From positions 248,275 to 312,274 of the forward strand of contig LS999829.1 of NCBI GenBank assembly GCA_900537185.1: a stretch of 64,000 nucleotides of DNA, written 5' to 3'. The DNA is from Cytophagales bacterium Alg240-R148. Lineage in GTDB: Bacteria > Bacteroidota > Bacteroidia > Cytophagales > Cyclobacteriaceae. The translations under genes were made by a program, and so were the position numbers. Below, piece after piece: positions 1 through 7,954 of the stretch (its first letter is position 1; every line of letters begins with the position of its first letter). The notes under the pieces were generated by a model, which was not told the origin of the DNA, did no database searches, and was given only the letters and a program-made list of their open reading frames with translations.

Positions 1-340
1 AAGTTGAGTCTTCTTTCCACAATTCATACCTGTCTGATTCTTGCTCAATTTGGGCTTTAAGACCTGCAACCACAGTTTTTTCTGCATGTCGAGGCAAATC
101 ATAATCTGGATTCATCCAATTCTGTACCTTAAAATGAAGTGGGTTAACATTTTGCCAATTATCTGGGATCACAGGCAAGCTTCTTTTCATTCTTTCTTTA
201 TTGTAAATTTTAGTATAATCAGTTCCTGCCTCAAAGTAACTAAGAGCTTCATATTTTTCCACGTAGTAAAAATATATGCCAGCGGTTGCGGTGAACAACA
301 CGCAAAGTAAAATTGCTATTCCAATTAGTATTTTCTTCAT
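1..340 (-). CDS. Partial membrane-anchored hypothetical protein, runs off left edge
   Basis: The minus strand reads from ATG at 340 to the window edge with no stop (113 codons visible). The first 20-25 residues are an N-terminal hydrophobic segment (MKKILIGIAILLCVLFTATA), either a signal anchor or a signal peptide. The rest is hydrophilic and rich in W, Y and charged residues. I recognise no family. The start follows about 25 nt after a GTTAGAGC core that resembles the 5' boundary of a gene cassette, so this is probably a cassette gene of the array described below. The C-terminus is not in the window. Confidence 0.7.
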   Translation of the reverse strand, partial: MKKILIGIAILLCVLFTATAGIYFYYVEKYEALSYFEAGTDYTKIYNKERMKRSLPVIPDNWQNVNPLHFKVQNWMNPDYDLPRHAEKTVVAGLKAQIEQESDRYELWKEDST

Positions 341-364
341 GTCTGCTTACGAAAGGATTATTTG

Positions 365-415
365 CTCTAACAATTGGCTATCTGTACCAGGTACTGATAT
401 ATCTATTTTAGCCAT
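365..415 (-). other. attI/attC-like cassette boundary next to integrase relic A
   Basis: On the minus strand this stretch reads AGCCAATTGTTAGAGC just upstream of the gene starting at 340 and directly downstream of an integrase C-terminal relic. The same AGCCAA(A/T)TGTTA core follows the stop of the intact integrase (10324-10343) and of relic B (4493-4510). The hairpin present at the other two copies is not preserved here; a GTACC..GGTAC pair lies in its place. It is interpreted as a cassette boundary by sequence comparison only. Confidence 0.5.
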
Positions 416-566
416 CATCCAAACCTAACAACTGAATCGGACTTTTTATAGTTTTAATTGCATGTATTGTTATGTGGTTATAATTTGCTGTTGTTTTTTC
501 TCGGCCTAAAAAAGCTTGTATGTACCTTAAATTGTTATCGTTTGCTTTGTTTTTCCCATCCCACAT
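408..566 (-). pseudogene. Tyrosine recombinase C-terminal relic A
   Basis: Translation of the minus strand gives LRYIQAFLGREKTTANYNHI followed by TIHAIKTIKSPIQLLG. This matches residues about 348-385 of the intact integrase at 10358-11527. The box-III histidine is replaced by Arg (GHE to GRE) and two residues are missing before the nucleophile, but the Tyr itself is kept (NYNH). The upstream part, WDGKNKAND, is not integrase sequence but matches the WDAKDKDN of relic B, so both relics share one fusion point. It is non-functional as a recombinase. Confidence 0.8.
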
Positions 567-697
567 GTTGGCCCAATTGGCACTGCCAACAGTAGTGCCA
601 AAAAAGAAATAAAAATCCAAAGAAATCAGGCGTAGAACATAAAAAAATGGGTGTAGCAAAGGAATGCGTTGTTCATGGAACCGATTGTTGCCAGTAG
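567..697 (-). other. Non-coding junction: repeat hairpin and attC-like R'' end
   Basis: This stretch joins integrase relic A to the stop of the glycosidase-like gene at 698. It contains CCAATTGGCACTGCCAACAG, a variant of the small hairpin in the ~330-bp repeat elsewhere in the window, here able to form TTGGCACT/AGTGCCAA. On the minus strand, CTGGCAACAATCGGTTCCATGAA follows the stop directly and resembles CTGCCAACAATGGCTTCCATGAA after the gene at 4977. Both look like the 5' (R''-L'') end of an attC site, but I could not find the pairing arm. Confidence 0.45.
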
Positions 698-1765
698 CTA
701 TTGATTGTTTAATTCTTTAAACTTAAAGTAGTTAAGCTTTTTTGTTAATTCGGGGTTATTAATTAACCCTGATTCGATATGGGCTGGATTATTTGTGCCT
801 TCAACAAGCTTAAAAAAATAAGCTTCCTCTATTTGTAAACTGTCAAGAGTTTTAATATAAAATTCCAATCTTTCACTTTGATACATTTCTGTAAGCGGTT
901 CTAAATTAACGTTTGGCCCTCCAAACTCGGTCACTATAATCGGTTTGTTGACCATAGTTTTGAAGTTTTCAAAATATATTTTCCAATTCTCAGCATCATC
1001 ATAAAGATGTATGTCAACTTCGTCATAAAGGGCATTTTGTAAAACGTATTCTATTCTGTTTTTAACTGATAAAAATTCAGTGCTATTGCAATTATTATTT
1101 AAAAATTCTCTGTTGTATAAAGTCCCTTCATCATCAAAAAATGCATCAATTAGTCCATTGCATCCGGCCAAAAATCTTAATGAAATGGTGGTAAATCCTC
1201 CTAAAACGAATTTGGTTTGTGGTGAAAATTGTTGGATTGCATTGTAAACGATATTATTGGCGATGACAAATTCCTGTTCGCTACCTATATACCAAAAGTC
1301 AGATTGCCATTCATTCCCAAATTGAATTTTAGCAATTCTATTTGGATAGCGTTGTAGAATTTCTTCTATATAGGTTTTAAATTTTTGATTATCGTTAAAG
1401 ACACAAGAATTATCATTCTGTTGTGGGCTACAAGCCCAACCTGGACCATTAGATTGAATTGTGAGTAAAATAGTAATGCCATTGCTTTCAGCCCATTTGA
1501 TTCTTTCATCGAGTGGCGTCCAATTGAAATTGCCTTCTGTCGGTTCTCTAAAACCCCAATCTTCACCTATCCGAATATTCTCAACATTCAATTCTTTTAA
1601 GAGAGGTGAAGTTAATAACCGTTGTTCTTCATCGGCAACTGGTGGAAAAGAAATACCTAAATTAAAATCTATAGCCGCATTGCTTATAGGGGCTTCATTG
1701 TCTGAGTCACATTTGGTACAACTCAGTAATACTAATAAAGCCACTATGTTAATCATTATCTTCAT
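698..1765 (-). CDS. Putative glycoside hydrolase (clan A TIM-barrel) lipoprotein
   Basis: This 355-aa protein has a lipoprotein signal (MKIMINIVALLVLLSC, Cys about residue 16). The body resembles clan GH-A glycosidases. FGNEWQ near the middle has the Asn-Glu of the acid/base position, and VTEFGG in the C-terminal third has the Glu expected for the nucleophile. WTPLDERIKWAESNGI is typical of a beta/alpha-barrel strand and helix. Substrate is not predictable; GH5/GH39-like is a guess. ATG at 1765 was chosen because it begins the lipoprotein signal; a GTG at 1780 would only add five residues. It lies in cassette-like context, with an attC-like R'' sequence just after the stop. Confidence 0.65.
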   Translation of the reverse strand: MKIMINIVALLVLLSCTKCDSDNEAPISNAAIDFNLGISFPPVADEEQRLLTSPLLKELNVENIRIGEDWGFREPTEGNFNWTPLDERIKWAESNGITILLTIQSNGPGWACSPQQNDNSCVFNDNQKFKTYIEEILQRYPNRIAKIQFGNEWQSDFWYIGSEQEFVIANNIVYNAIQQFSPQTKFVLGGFTTISLRFLAGCNGLIDAFFDDEGTLYNREFLNNNCNSTEFLSVKNRIEYVLQNALYDEVDIHLYDDAENWKIYFENFKTMVNKPIIVTEFGGPNVNLEPLTEMYQSERLEFYIKTLDSLQIEEAYFFKLVEGTNNPAHIESGLINNPELTKKLNYFKFKELNNQ

Positions 1766-1953
1766 AATTACGGGTAACACCCCTATAGGATTTGCACGCT
1801 TCTACTTTTCAATGACAATGAAGTATCGAAAAACTGAGAAAGTTGAAATAGCTTGGAAGCACATTCATTAGGCATTTTGAAATTATTTTTTTTCTCAGGC
1901 AGCATATTGCAATGAAACCGCATTTATATAAATAGAAACTAAAAATTTAAGTT

Positions 1954-2340
1954 ATGAAAAAAATAAGTGCGTTAATAATTTTTGCTGTTTTAGTATCCGT
2001 TTCAACGTTTGCAGAAAAAAATCCAATTCCCGAAACAATACAAGAAAAAGCCGTTGTACATATTTACCGACCATCGAGAATTGTAGGTTTTGGTTGGGTT
2101 TTTAAGCTCAAAACCAAAGGGAAAGAATCGGCTAAAGTGAAAAACGGGAAACATTTAACCCTAGAGCTCGAACCTGGCAAAACCGAATTTAGAATTAATA
2201 ACAATTTTATTGAAATGAACCTTGAAAAAGGAAAACATTACTACATAAGAGCTTCATTGGTTAGAAATATGTTCTTGGGAAAACCTGAGATGGTAGAAGT
2301 TTCAGAGCAGCAGGCAAAAAAAGAAATAGCTAATTTGTAA
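1954..2340 (+). CDS. DUF2846-like secreted protein
   Basis: This 128-aa protein starts with a signal peptide (MKKISALIIFAVLVSVSTFA). The mature part has the DUF2846 pattern: AVVHIYRPSRIVGFGW at the start, a G-K-rich middle, LELEPGKTEF, then KGKHYYIRAS near the end. DUF2846 proteins are small envelope beta-sandwich proteins of unknown role. It is on the plus strand, opposite to the cassette-like genes on both sides, and 43 bp upstream of the ECF sigma gene, so it may be co-transcribed with it. Confidence 0.65.
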   Translation: MKKISALIIFAVLVSVSTFAEKNPIPETIQEKAVVHIYRPSRIVGFGWVFKLKTKGKESAKVKNGKHLTLELEPGKTEFRINNNFIEMNLEKGKHYYIRASLVRNMFLGKPEMVEVSEQQAKKEIANL

Positions 2341-2383
2341 ATTTTAAGTGTCTAATAGGTGCATGATAAATTAAAAGATCGAA

Positions 2384-2914
2384 TTGTTGGTAGACCAAAA
2401 AATTATTACAAAGTGCATTAAAGGCAATAAGAGGGCTCAAAAGGCGCTCTTTAAAGCCTATGCGCAGAAAATGTTTGTTCATTGTTATCGGTACCTAAAA
2501 AGTAAAGAGGATGCAGAAGAAATGGTGTCTGAAGGTTTTGTCAAAGTATTCCAAAACCTGAATTCCTTGGTCTATACAGATTTGAGGAGCTTAGAAGCGT
2601 GGATTAAACGAATTATGATCAACGAATGTCTTATGTTTTTGAGGAAGAGAAAAATTTCTTTCCTAGATGAAAGTAAAGCCGTGCATGTGGCATCTGTAAT
2701 TAAATCGGATGGCGAATTAGAGGCCAAAGAAATTTATGGCTTAATACTCAACTTGCCAACCGGTTATCGCACCATTTTCAACCTCTTTGCAATAGAAGGG
2801 TATACCCATAAAGAGATATCTGAAATGCTAAAAATAAGTGAAGGAACTTCCAGGTCTCAGTTGACAAAAGCAAGGAAGGTATTAAAGGAAAAGGTCAACA
2901 AAATAAATTCATAA
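2384..2914 (+). CDS. ECF-type RNA polymerase sigma factor
   Basis: A 176-aa sigma-70 family protein of the extracytoplasmic-function class. Region 2 is at about residues 15-80 (CIKGNKRAQKALFKAY, RYLKSKEDAEEMVSEGFVKV). Region 4 is at about 115-170 (LPTGYRTIFNLFAIEGYTHK, then EISEMLKISEGTSRSQL helix-turn-helix). No ATG precedes region 2 in frame, so the start is a TTG at 2384 (or the next codon, also TTG). The stop overlaps the ATG of the next gene by one base, so the two are translationally coupled; the neighbour looks like a membrane partner or anti-sigma protein. Confidence 0.85.
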   Translation: MLVDQKIITKCIKGNKRAQKALFKAYAQKMFVHCYRYLKSKEDAEEMVSEGFVKVFQNLNSLVYTDLRSLEAWIKRIMINECLMFLRKRKISFLDESKAVHVASVIKSDGELEAKEIYGLILNLPTGYRTIFNLFAIEGYTHKEISEMLKISEGTSRSQLTKARKVLKEKVNKINS

Positions 2915-3939
2915 TGGAAGAATTTGACCGCCATATTAAATCTAAAATAGACTCCTTGGATGAGGTGCCAGGAGTAACATTTGATGAAAAACGGGTTTGG
3001 AAAAAGATAGGCTCAAATTGGGGCAGGAATATGACCCTCTTAACCGTTGCAATGGTTCTGCTAACAAGTGTTGTGACCGTAAATGGCTTATACAAGGAAG
3101 AGCAAAACGAGCAAGTTGTTTCTAGCATTTCTAGAGAAATTAAATCAGATCTCTCGGTGGATTCCACTGGTGTGGTAATTTCCGAGGAAGCACTTCCTAA
3201 AGAAAATTTTTCGAACAAGGAAACATACACAATTCCTAAAGTTAAAGAGCACGTTGCTAAAGCTTCAAAAGGTGGTGTTCATATACCACCTAGGTTGCTG
3301 TCAACTGATTCGGTCCAACAGGTTGAAGAAATGAAAGAGGTGGAAGAGACGGAAGAGGTCCAAGAGGTGGAAGTGGTAAACAATGATTCAGACCAATCGA
3401 TCCGATCCGATGAAACGTATAGGTCTTTACCACAAGAAGAAAAAGAACCTGTTGTGAACAGAGCGCCAGGTACCGTTAATAAGGACCGCAAAGAATTGGT
3501 TTTTACCTCAGATGGTGAAAATCAGACTGTGGGAATTACCCAACTAGAAAGGTTGGACAATCGTTTTTCATTGAGCTATGGTATACAAATCAATAGGGCT
3601 AGGTACCGTCGATTGAACCTAACCGAAGGCCAAAACAAACCCGTTGAGTTCTATCAAATAGAGATTCCAGTTGGCTTGAGGTATAGTTTGCATCCAAAAA
3701 ACGGACTACTTAAACCATTCCTATATACCGGATTAAAAAGCAGCTTTTTCTTAAATCCAAACTCCAATAATAGGAATTACAACTTGAGTCTTGAATCAGA
3801 ATTGGGATTGGACATAAGGATTTTTACTACTAAGAATGGAAAGAAAGGGTATTTGAGGTTTAAGTATCCTTTATATAATAAAAACATCATCAACCAGGGC
3901 ATACAGCGGCCAAGTCTATATGATGTATTGAAGCGATAG
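2914..3939 (+). CDS. Membrane protein coupled to ECF sigma (anti-sigma-like, outer-membrane-like C-terminus)
   Basis: A 341-aa protein with a soluble N-terminus (about 1-38), one transmembrane helix at about 40-60 (MTLLTVAMVLLTSVVTVNGL), a long acidic Glu/Val linker (about 125-155, EEMKEVEETEEVQEVEVV) and a C-terminal third with alternating beta strands (FSLSYGIQINRARYRR; IPVGLRYSLH; FLYTGLKSSFFL) like a small beta-barrel. In Bacteroidota, such proteins with an inner-membrane N-terminus follow ECF sigma genes, so an anti-sigma or periplasm-spanning sensor role is inferred. The one-base overlap with the sigma gene supports this. No zinc-binding anti-sigma motif is visible. Confidence 0.6.
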   Translation: MEEFDRHIKSKIDSLDEVPGVTFDEKRVWKKIGSNWGRNMTLLTVAMVLLTSVVTVNGLYKEEQNEQVVSSISREIKSDLSVDSTGVVISEEALPKENFSNKETYTIPKVKEHVAKASKGGVHIPPRLLSTDSVQQVEEMKEVEETEEVQEVEVVNNDSDQSIRSDETYRSLPQEEKEPVVNRAPGTVNKDRKELVFTSDGENQTVGITQLERLDNRFSLSYGIQINRARYRRLNLTEGQNKPVEFYQIEIPVGLRYSLHPKNGLLKPFLYTGLKSSFFLNPNSNNRNYNLSLESELGLDIRIFTTKNGKKGYLRFKYPLYNKNIINQGIQRPSLYDVLKR

Positions 3940-3963
3940 GTGGGTTTGGTGGGTTGTTGGTAG

Positions 3964-4010
3964 TGGATAGTGTTAAATGTATTTTAATGCATCTTTACAT
4001 AGTGTTATGC
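3964..4010 (-). repeat. Truncated attC-like site after the 4005-4472 cassette gene
   Basis: On the minus strand, GCATAACACTATGTAAA begins inside the stop codon of the gene at 4005, followed by GATGCATTAAAATACATTTAAC. It matches the short attC-like site at 9545-9600 almost base for base (TAACAC.ATGTAAA, ATGCATTAAAA, CATTTTAC). The expected right-hand GTT core is absent: after ACACTATCC the sequence runs into the 3' end of the plus-strand sigma operon. The site therefore looks cut at its distal end, marking where the array stops. Confidence 0.55.
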
Positions 4011-4472
4011 AATTTGATTTCTTAATTCTTGTTCATCAATTCCTTTATCTTGATTGAATGACAACTTGAACTTTGGCATCCTTTTAATCAGATTGGATTT
4101 AATTCCTACTTCAGACACATTTATCAGTTTTTCAGGTTTTGATATTAATTCAAATATGCCTGTTTTGACAGTTCTGTGAACATCTTGATAATCAAACCCA
4201 ATAAAGCCTTGCTTAGAATACTCTAACCAATCATCAAACCTACCTTGATCCGTTGTTATTAATTGTGCTTTAAATCTAAATGGCAAGTTTTCAATTTCAG
4301 TCAATAATTCAAGATACTCGATTCGAGAAGATTTTACTGATTCGGGGATGTATCCTCGATTAAAAGTTGAAAATACTCCTACGTATCCATCTTGGTCTAT
4401 TCCAAACCAATCGAATTCTGCATCTCCAATTCCAGGAACTATAGTGTTGTTCCAAATGTCTTCACTAATCAT
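4005..4472 (-). CDS. Hypothetical cassette protein
   Basis: A 155-aa soluble, acidic protein without signal peptide. Near the N-terminus it has FDWFGIDQDGYVGVFST, a W-F-G-x-D-x-x-G-x-x-x-x-F pattern common in Bacteroidota hypothetical proteins of immunity or accessory type; I cannot name the family. The start at 4472 lies 20 nt after an attI-like GTTATGC core. The stop lies inside an attC-like hairpin, the layout expected of an integron cassette gene. Confidence 0.65.
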   Translation of the reverse strand: MISEDIWNNTIVPGIGDAEFDWFGIDQDGYVGVFSTFNRGYIPESVKSSRIEYLELLTEIENLPFRFKAQLITTDQGRFDDWLEYSKQGFIGFDYQDVHRTVKTGIFELISKPEKLINVSEVGIKSNLIKRMPKFKLSFNQDKGIDEQELRNQIA

Positions 4473-4492
4473 CTTATCCTCAATTCAATTTT

Positions 4493-4527
4493 GCATAACA
4501 ATTGGCTTAACGTCACTATGGCGTTTA
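4493..4527 (-). other. attI-like junction copy B
   Basis: Minus strand: AAACGCCATAGTGACGTT, then AAGCCAATTGTTATGC, directly behind the stop of integrase relic B and 20 nt before the next gene start. It is a slightly degenerate copy of the junction behind the intact integrase (10324-10359), where the AAACGCCAC/GTGGCGTTT inverted repeat is perfect. Here the arms have two mismatches. Confidence 0.55.
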
Positions 4528-4689
4528 TTTCTTTTTTAAATCTAATAACTGCATCGGACATTTTATAGTTTTAGTTGTTTGGAATGCTATGTGGGTGTAA
4601 ATTTCTGTTGTTTTACTGCTTTCATGGCCTAAAAAGGCTTGTATGTACTTTAATCCAGAACTATTATCTTTGTCTTTCGCATCCCACAA
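4525..4689 (-). pseudogene. Tyrosine recombinase C-terminal relic B
   Basis: The minus strand encodes LKYIQAFLGHESSKTTEIYT, then HIAFQTTKTIKCPMQLLDLK, near-identical to the last 42 residues of the intact integrase. Box-III His (LLGH to FLGH) and the nucleophile Tyr (IYTH) are kept, and the same KKK end and stop are used. It is preceded by LWDAKDKDNSSG, the same foreign lead-in as relic A. No start or upstream catalytic Arg/Lys/HxxR boxes remain. Confidence 0.85.
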
Positions 4690-4976
4690 GCTTGTAGAAT
4701 TATAGCGTCACAAACAAGTGAACCCACTCATGGAAGCACGGTATTTTGTTTGTTCTTCTGTTAAAGCTACAAAAGTCCTTTGCACTAAGCAAAAGGGCAC
4801 ATGAATGGATAACCCCAACACGCATGGCTACGCTTTGTCCACCCTTGACATAGAGCAGACTTTTGGAGAGACAATTTCAGAACAAAAAAAAGAAATATAG
4901 GGCAAGTGAAGCTAGAAAATCGTAAATTATTGTGAGGTTGAGTTATTCATGGAAGCCATTGTTGGCAGCCGTTATT
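4690..4976 (-). other. Non-coding stretch with attC-like R'' end
   Basis: No credible gene. On the minus strand, ACGGCTGCCAACAATGGCTTC directly follows the stop of the YD-repeat gene (R''-like CCAAC core), and a related CTTCCATGA sequence recurs in direct orientation near 4735. The rest shows no strong hairpin or known motif. It probably represents an eroded attC or lost cassette between the 4977 gene and relic B. Confidence 0.4.
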
Positions 4977-5972
4977 TTATTTTTTGTATTCGTAAACATG
5001 CGTCATTTCTGGGTTGTTGCCTTTATTGTATTTTACTGTTTTTGCTATTAGTCCGTCACTGTTGTACTCGGTAGTCGTTCTGCCTCTGAATTCGTCTTTT
5101 TCTGTTGTCACTGCCTTCTCAATTACCCGTCCTTGTTTGTCAAGTGAAAATGTGCAGGTAATTTGTGAAGAGTATTCCCATTTTTTTTCTTTGAGATGCT
5201 TTGGGTTGCCGTCATAATCAAACCAAGTCCTTGTGTATTGGTAGTTGGTGTCGGTATAGCTGAATTCTTCAATCCAGATTAGACGGTCATGGTCATATGA
5301 ACGATGTTCTTTGATTTGTCCTTTATCGTTGTATGACCAAGTGTATCGATTTTGGCTGCCCCAATGAACAGAAGGTGCGTAATACTCTGCTTTTCTACCA
5401 AGAGAATCGTATGTATAGTGAATAATACTTCTTATTGCCCATGACCGCTCTTTCTCATAATCTTCTTCTGTGATGATACAACTGCCTGGTCTCCCAAGTC
5501 CTTTGTCAACGTCCGCTCGTATTCGTCTTTCGTAGTTGTAATGTGTCTCCTTTATGAGTTGCCCGTTTTGATTATAGGATAAAATTGTCTTGGTACTATC
5601 CCCTTTGTCCTTTATTGACCGTCTTTGAACCCGTAAAGTGTCCTTGTAGTCCGAGAAATAGGTGGCATCCGAGTTGCCTGTTTGTGCTGACTCTTTATAT
5701 CCCTTATAGGTCTCAGATGCGGTTTTCCCGTTCGCGTAATACTCAATCGTCTTAGTGGCTTTTTTGTTGATGCTGTTCTTTCCGCTATACTGGTAAACTT
5801 TACATCTCATTGTTATTTCTAAGTCTTTGTCATAGTCAACGACTGGTGGGTCAACTCGTAAACTGTCTTTGTAACTGGATACTGAGTCGCTTGTTTCTTC
5901 TTGCTCAGGGCGGTTATGTGTTGCGGAACAACCGATGAGTAGTACTGTCAGTATGAATATTGTTCGTGTCAT
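4977..5972 (-). CDS. YD-repeat/RHS-like lipoprotein
   Basis: A 331-aa protein with a lipoprotein signal (MTRTIFILTVLLIGC, Cys 15). The mature region contains irregular Tyr-rich repeats of YD/RHS type: YDSLGRKAEYY, YNDKGQIKEHRSYD, DKQGRVIEKAVT, YNSDGLIAKTVKY. Such repeats make surface-exposed beta structures. It is too short to be a full RHS toxin and has no toxin tip. It is one cassette of the array: attC-like cores lie upstream (5981-6147) and just after the stop. Confidence 0.65.
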   Translation of the reverse strand: MTRTIFILTVLLIGCSATHNRPEQEETSDSVSSYKDSLRVDPPVVDYDKDLEITMRCKVYQYSGKNSINKKATKTIEYYANGKTASETYKGYKESAQTGNSDATYFSDYKDTLRVQRRSIKDKGDSTKTILSYNQNGQLIKETHYNYERRIRADVDKGLGRPGSCIITEEDYEKERSWAIRSIIHYTYDSLGRKAEYYAPSVHWGSQNRYTWSYNDKGQIKEHRSYDHDRLIWIEEFSYTDTNYQYTRTWFDYDGNPKHLKEKKWEYSSQITCTFSLDKQGRVIEKAVTTEKDEFRGRTTTEYNSDGLIAKTVKYNKGNNPEMTHVYEYKK

Positions 5973-5980
5973 TTTTAAAT

Positions 5981-6147
5981 GGCTGCCAACGCCATGTCTA
6001 AAATGTCGTGCGGATTGAAGAGTAGTTCTCTTTCATCCCGCACTTAGCCACACCGTTTTTCAAATTTAACTCTTGTGGCGGAATTTCCAAAAAGCACAAA
6101 AGTATCCAATCCGATGAGTTAGCACGCATTTTTAGATGATGTTAGCT
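5981..6147 (-). repeat. attC-like site (long type)
   Basis: Minus strand: CAGCTAAC core overlapping the end of the gene at 6132, then TCTAAAAATGCGTGC paired with GCACGACATTTTAGA, an inner pair CGGATTG/CAATCCG, and an innermost GCCACA/TGTGGC pair around an AT-rich loop. It closes with GGCGTTGGCAGCC, whose core pairs with the first. Length is about 167 bp. The order ..AAC - fold-back - GTT.. next to a stop on one side and a start on the other is that of integron attC sites. The inner half is clearly homologous to the site at 8742-8906. Confidence 0.7.
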
Positions 6148-6695
6148 GTTGTTACTTTTTTTAATTCCGCGTTAACTAGTTCGATTTTGGATGTCCAATA
6201 GTTCAGATAATTTTTAATATCATCTTCTGTTTGTGTGTCAGCCCTGTGGTCTAACATATTTTGGTAATGTCTTTTTCTCTTGTCAAGGTATGCGATATAG
6301 TCTTCTTTGTTAATTGGAATGAAACCAGGCCCATCGCAACCACAAGTCTGAAACGCATGTCCAAGTTTATGCAAGCTTTGAATTATTGTCCATTCTTTTA
6401 CAGCACTCATTTTGGGAGCTTTGAAGTCCATTCCCATGTTGGTCATTTCTTTTGAGCATTGAGGGCATGGATACTTCCTTCCAAAATACTTTTCATCGAT
6501 CAAGTCAACAAAGGCTGAGTTTTCTTCTCTGTACTTTTCTGCCTTAAAACGATTTGGTTCATTGTAAGCCCTTCTATATTGTTCCCAGTGTCCGTCTCGA
6601 ATTATAAGGTCTTCAACTGGGTATTGCTTGAAAGTCTTTCTACAATCAAAGCAAACATAGTGGGACTTATATGTATTAAAAGCATATCTGCACAT
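6132..6695 (-). CDS. Hypothetical Cys4 (zinc-ribbon-like) protein
   Basis: A 187-aa soluble protein with two CxxC pairs: CFDCRKTF near residue 16 and CPQCSKEM near residue 81, a zinc-ribbon layout. These are followed by NMGMDFKAPKMS and a later TCGCDGPGFIP cluster. I recognise it as a recurrent Bacteroidota hypothetical protein with CPxC...DFKAPK but know no function. The start lies 15 nt after the GTTAGCTG core of one attC-like site, and its stop overlaps the next, so the gene fills a single cassette. Confidence 0.65.
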   Translation of the reverse strand: MCRYAFNTYKSHYVCFDCRKTFKQYPVEDLIIRDGHWEQYRRAYNEPNRFKAEKYREENSAFVDLIDEKYFGRKYPCPQCSKEMTNMGMDFKAPKMSAVKEWTIIQSLHKLGHAFQTCGCDGPGFIPINKEDYIAYLDKRKRHYQNMLDHRADTQTEDDIKNYLNYWTSKIELVNAELKKVTTANII

Positions 6696-6709
6696 AGTTC
6701 AATCAATAA

Positions 6710-6777
6710 CAGCTAACGCCTGTGTATGGTGCCGTAGCATCCCAAAGGGTGCTATGCACTATACACCTTGTTGTGCT
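6710..6777 (-). repeat. attC-like site (68 bp, best formed)
   Basis: Minus strand: AGCACAAC core, then GTGTATAGTGCATAGCACCC, a TTT turn, the opposite arm GGGATGCTACGGCACCATAC AC, then AGGC and the GTTAGCTG core. The two arms pair over about 20 positions with a few unpaired bases on one arm (rc of the second arm GTGTATGGTGCCGTAGCAT), reminiscent of the extrahelical bases that set strand choice in integron attC sites. It starts 7 nt after one stop codon and ends 15 nt before the next start. Confidence 0.75.
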
Positions 6778-6783
6778 TTCGTG

Positions 6784-7857
6784 TTACTTGACTTTCTCAA
6801 TTGTTGGAAACTCAATTCCTTCGATTGGTTCATACACTCTGAAAACACCGTAGAAGGGTTTGCCATTTGTGGGTAGCGCATTATCTCCTTCAGCATTTGG
6901 GTTGATGCGTATGGTCACTGTACCGTCCTTATTCTCTTTTGTGGTGTAAGAGCTTATCACATATTTGTCTTTGTCATTTGGGATTAAATAATTATCCTCA
7001 CTGTTGTAGATGGTATACGACCAGTATCCTTTACTGTTTTTTGTTAATGCTTCGTTGGGTACAACTATTTCGTAATTGTCACTTCCATTAAGTGCCTTTT
7101 GGTTTTGGTCTACATAAGAAACAGCATAATCAACGATATAAAACTGAGTTCCTAACTGTCCGCGAAATACTCCGGCACATCTATCTAGATCACCAACCCC
7201 TTCATAAGCCGATCCAAATAAATTACGACCACTTTTTACAGTTTGTGCGTAATTGGCAATTATTTGCTCTGCTTGGTCTTTTTCGGCTTCTGTAAACTCA
7301 GGAATTATAAATGGTTTTGTTCCACCACCTCCGGTGATACTTATTTGCTTCGCAAGTTCAAGGACTTCTTGCTCGTTATCGACTATCACCTGCCTAGTAA
7401 ATACCAATCCCTGATAGGTCTGTAAAACAATTTCATGTGCATCGACTATCGGGCTTTTTTGATGAGGCAAACGCACAACTACAGGTTTTTCTGGAGTGAC
7501 AAATACTTCCATAAAATGATGCATGTCAAATACAGAGATAGAGTAATATTTATCATACTCCGGCATAGTAATAATTACTGGCTGATTGGAAATATTGAAC
7601 CATGAGTAACCGTAATTCACATCGGCCTGTACAGTTACAACGGTACGATCTTCTGCTGTAACAATTCCGCTTATTTGCCACTCACCTGGCTTGTAATTCT
7701 CAAGCCACATGTCACGCATCTCAATTTGCTTTATAGCTGGATACCAATGTAGGTATTCCGAAATTCTGTAATCCTCTACTTTTTGATCAGTTTGCGCTAA
7801 TAAACTGATTTCAAAGCTAAATAAAAGAACCGTCAATAAAATAATTGTTTTTCTCAT
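6784..7857 (-). CDS. DUF1254/DUF1214 domain protein
   Basis: A 357-aa secreted protein (signal MRKTIILLTVLLFSFEISLLA). The DUF1254 part is at about residues 40-150 (YGYSWFNISNQPVIITMPEY, YYSISVFDMHHFMEVF) and the DUF1214 part at about 255-350 (GYWSYTIYNSEDNYLIPN, GDNALPTNGKPFYGVFRVYE). DUF1254/1214 proteins are widespread envelope proteins of unknown reaction. It follows the DUF2490 gene by 97 bp with no attC-like site between them, so the two may travel as one two-gene cassette. The stop is followed at once by the 6710-6777 site. Confidence 0.8.
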   Translation of the reverse strand: MRKTIILLTVLLFSFEISLLAQTDQKVEDYRISEYLHWYPAIKQIEMRDMWLENYKPGEWQISGIVTAEDRTVVTVQADVNYGYSWFNISNQPVIITMPEYDKYYSISVFDMHHFMEVFVTPEKPVVVRLPHQKSPIVDAHEIVLQTYQGLVFTRQVIVDNEQEVLELAKQISITGGGGTKPFIIPEFTEAEKDQAEQIIANYAQTVKSGRNLFGSAYEGVGDLDRCAGVFRGQLGTQFYIVDYAVSYVDQNQKALNGSDNYEIVVPNEALTKNSKGYWSYTIYNSEDNYLIPNDKDKYVISSYTTKENKDGTVTIRINPNAEGDNALPTNGKPFYGVFRVYEPIEGIEFPTIEKVK

Positions 7858-7954
7858 GATTATATTTTTTTAATACATTGAAAATTTATGAAGACAAAGT
7901 ATGAAAAAATTTAATATACCAATAATTATGATTGAATTCCTTTTGTCAAGTCGA

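Noticed and set aside
41-310. Plus-strand frame at the left edge
   Set aside because: It is the shadow of the minus-strand gene that starts at 340 and has a clear N-terminal hydrophobic segment.
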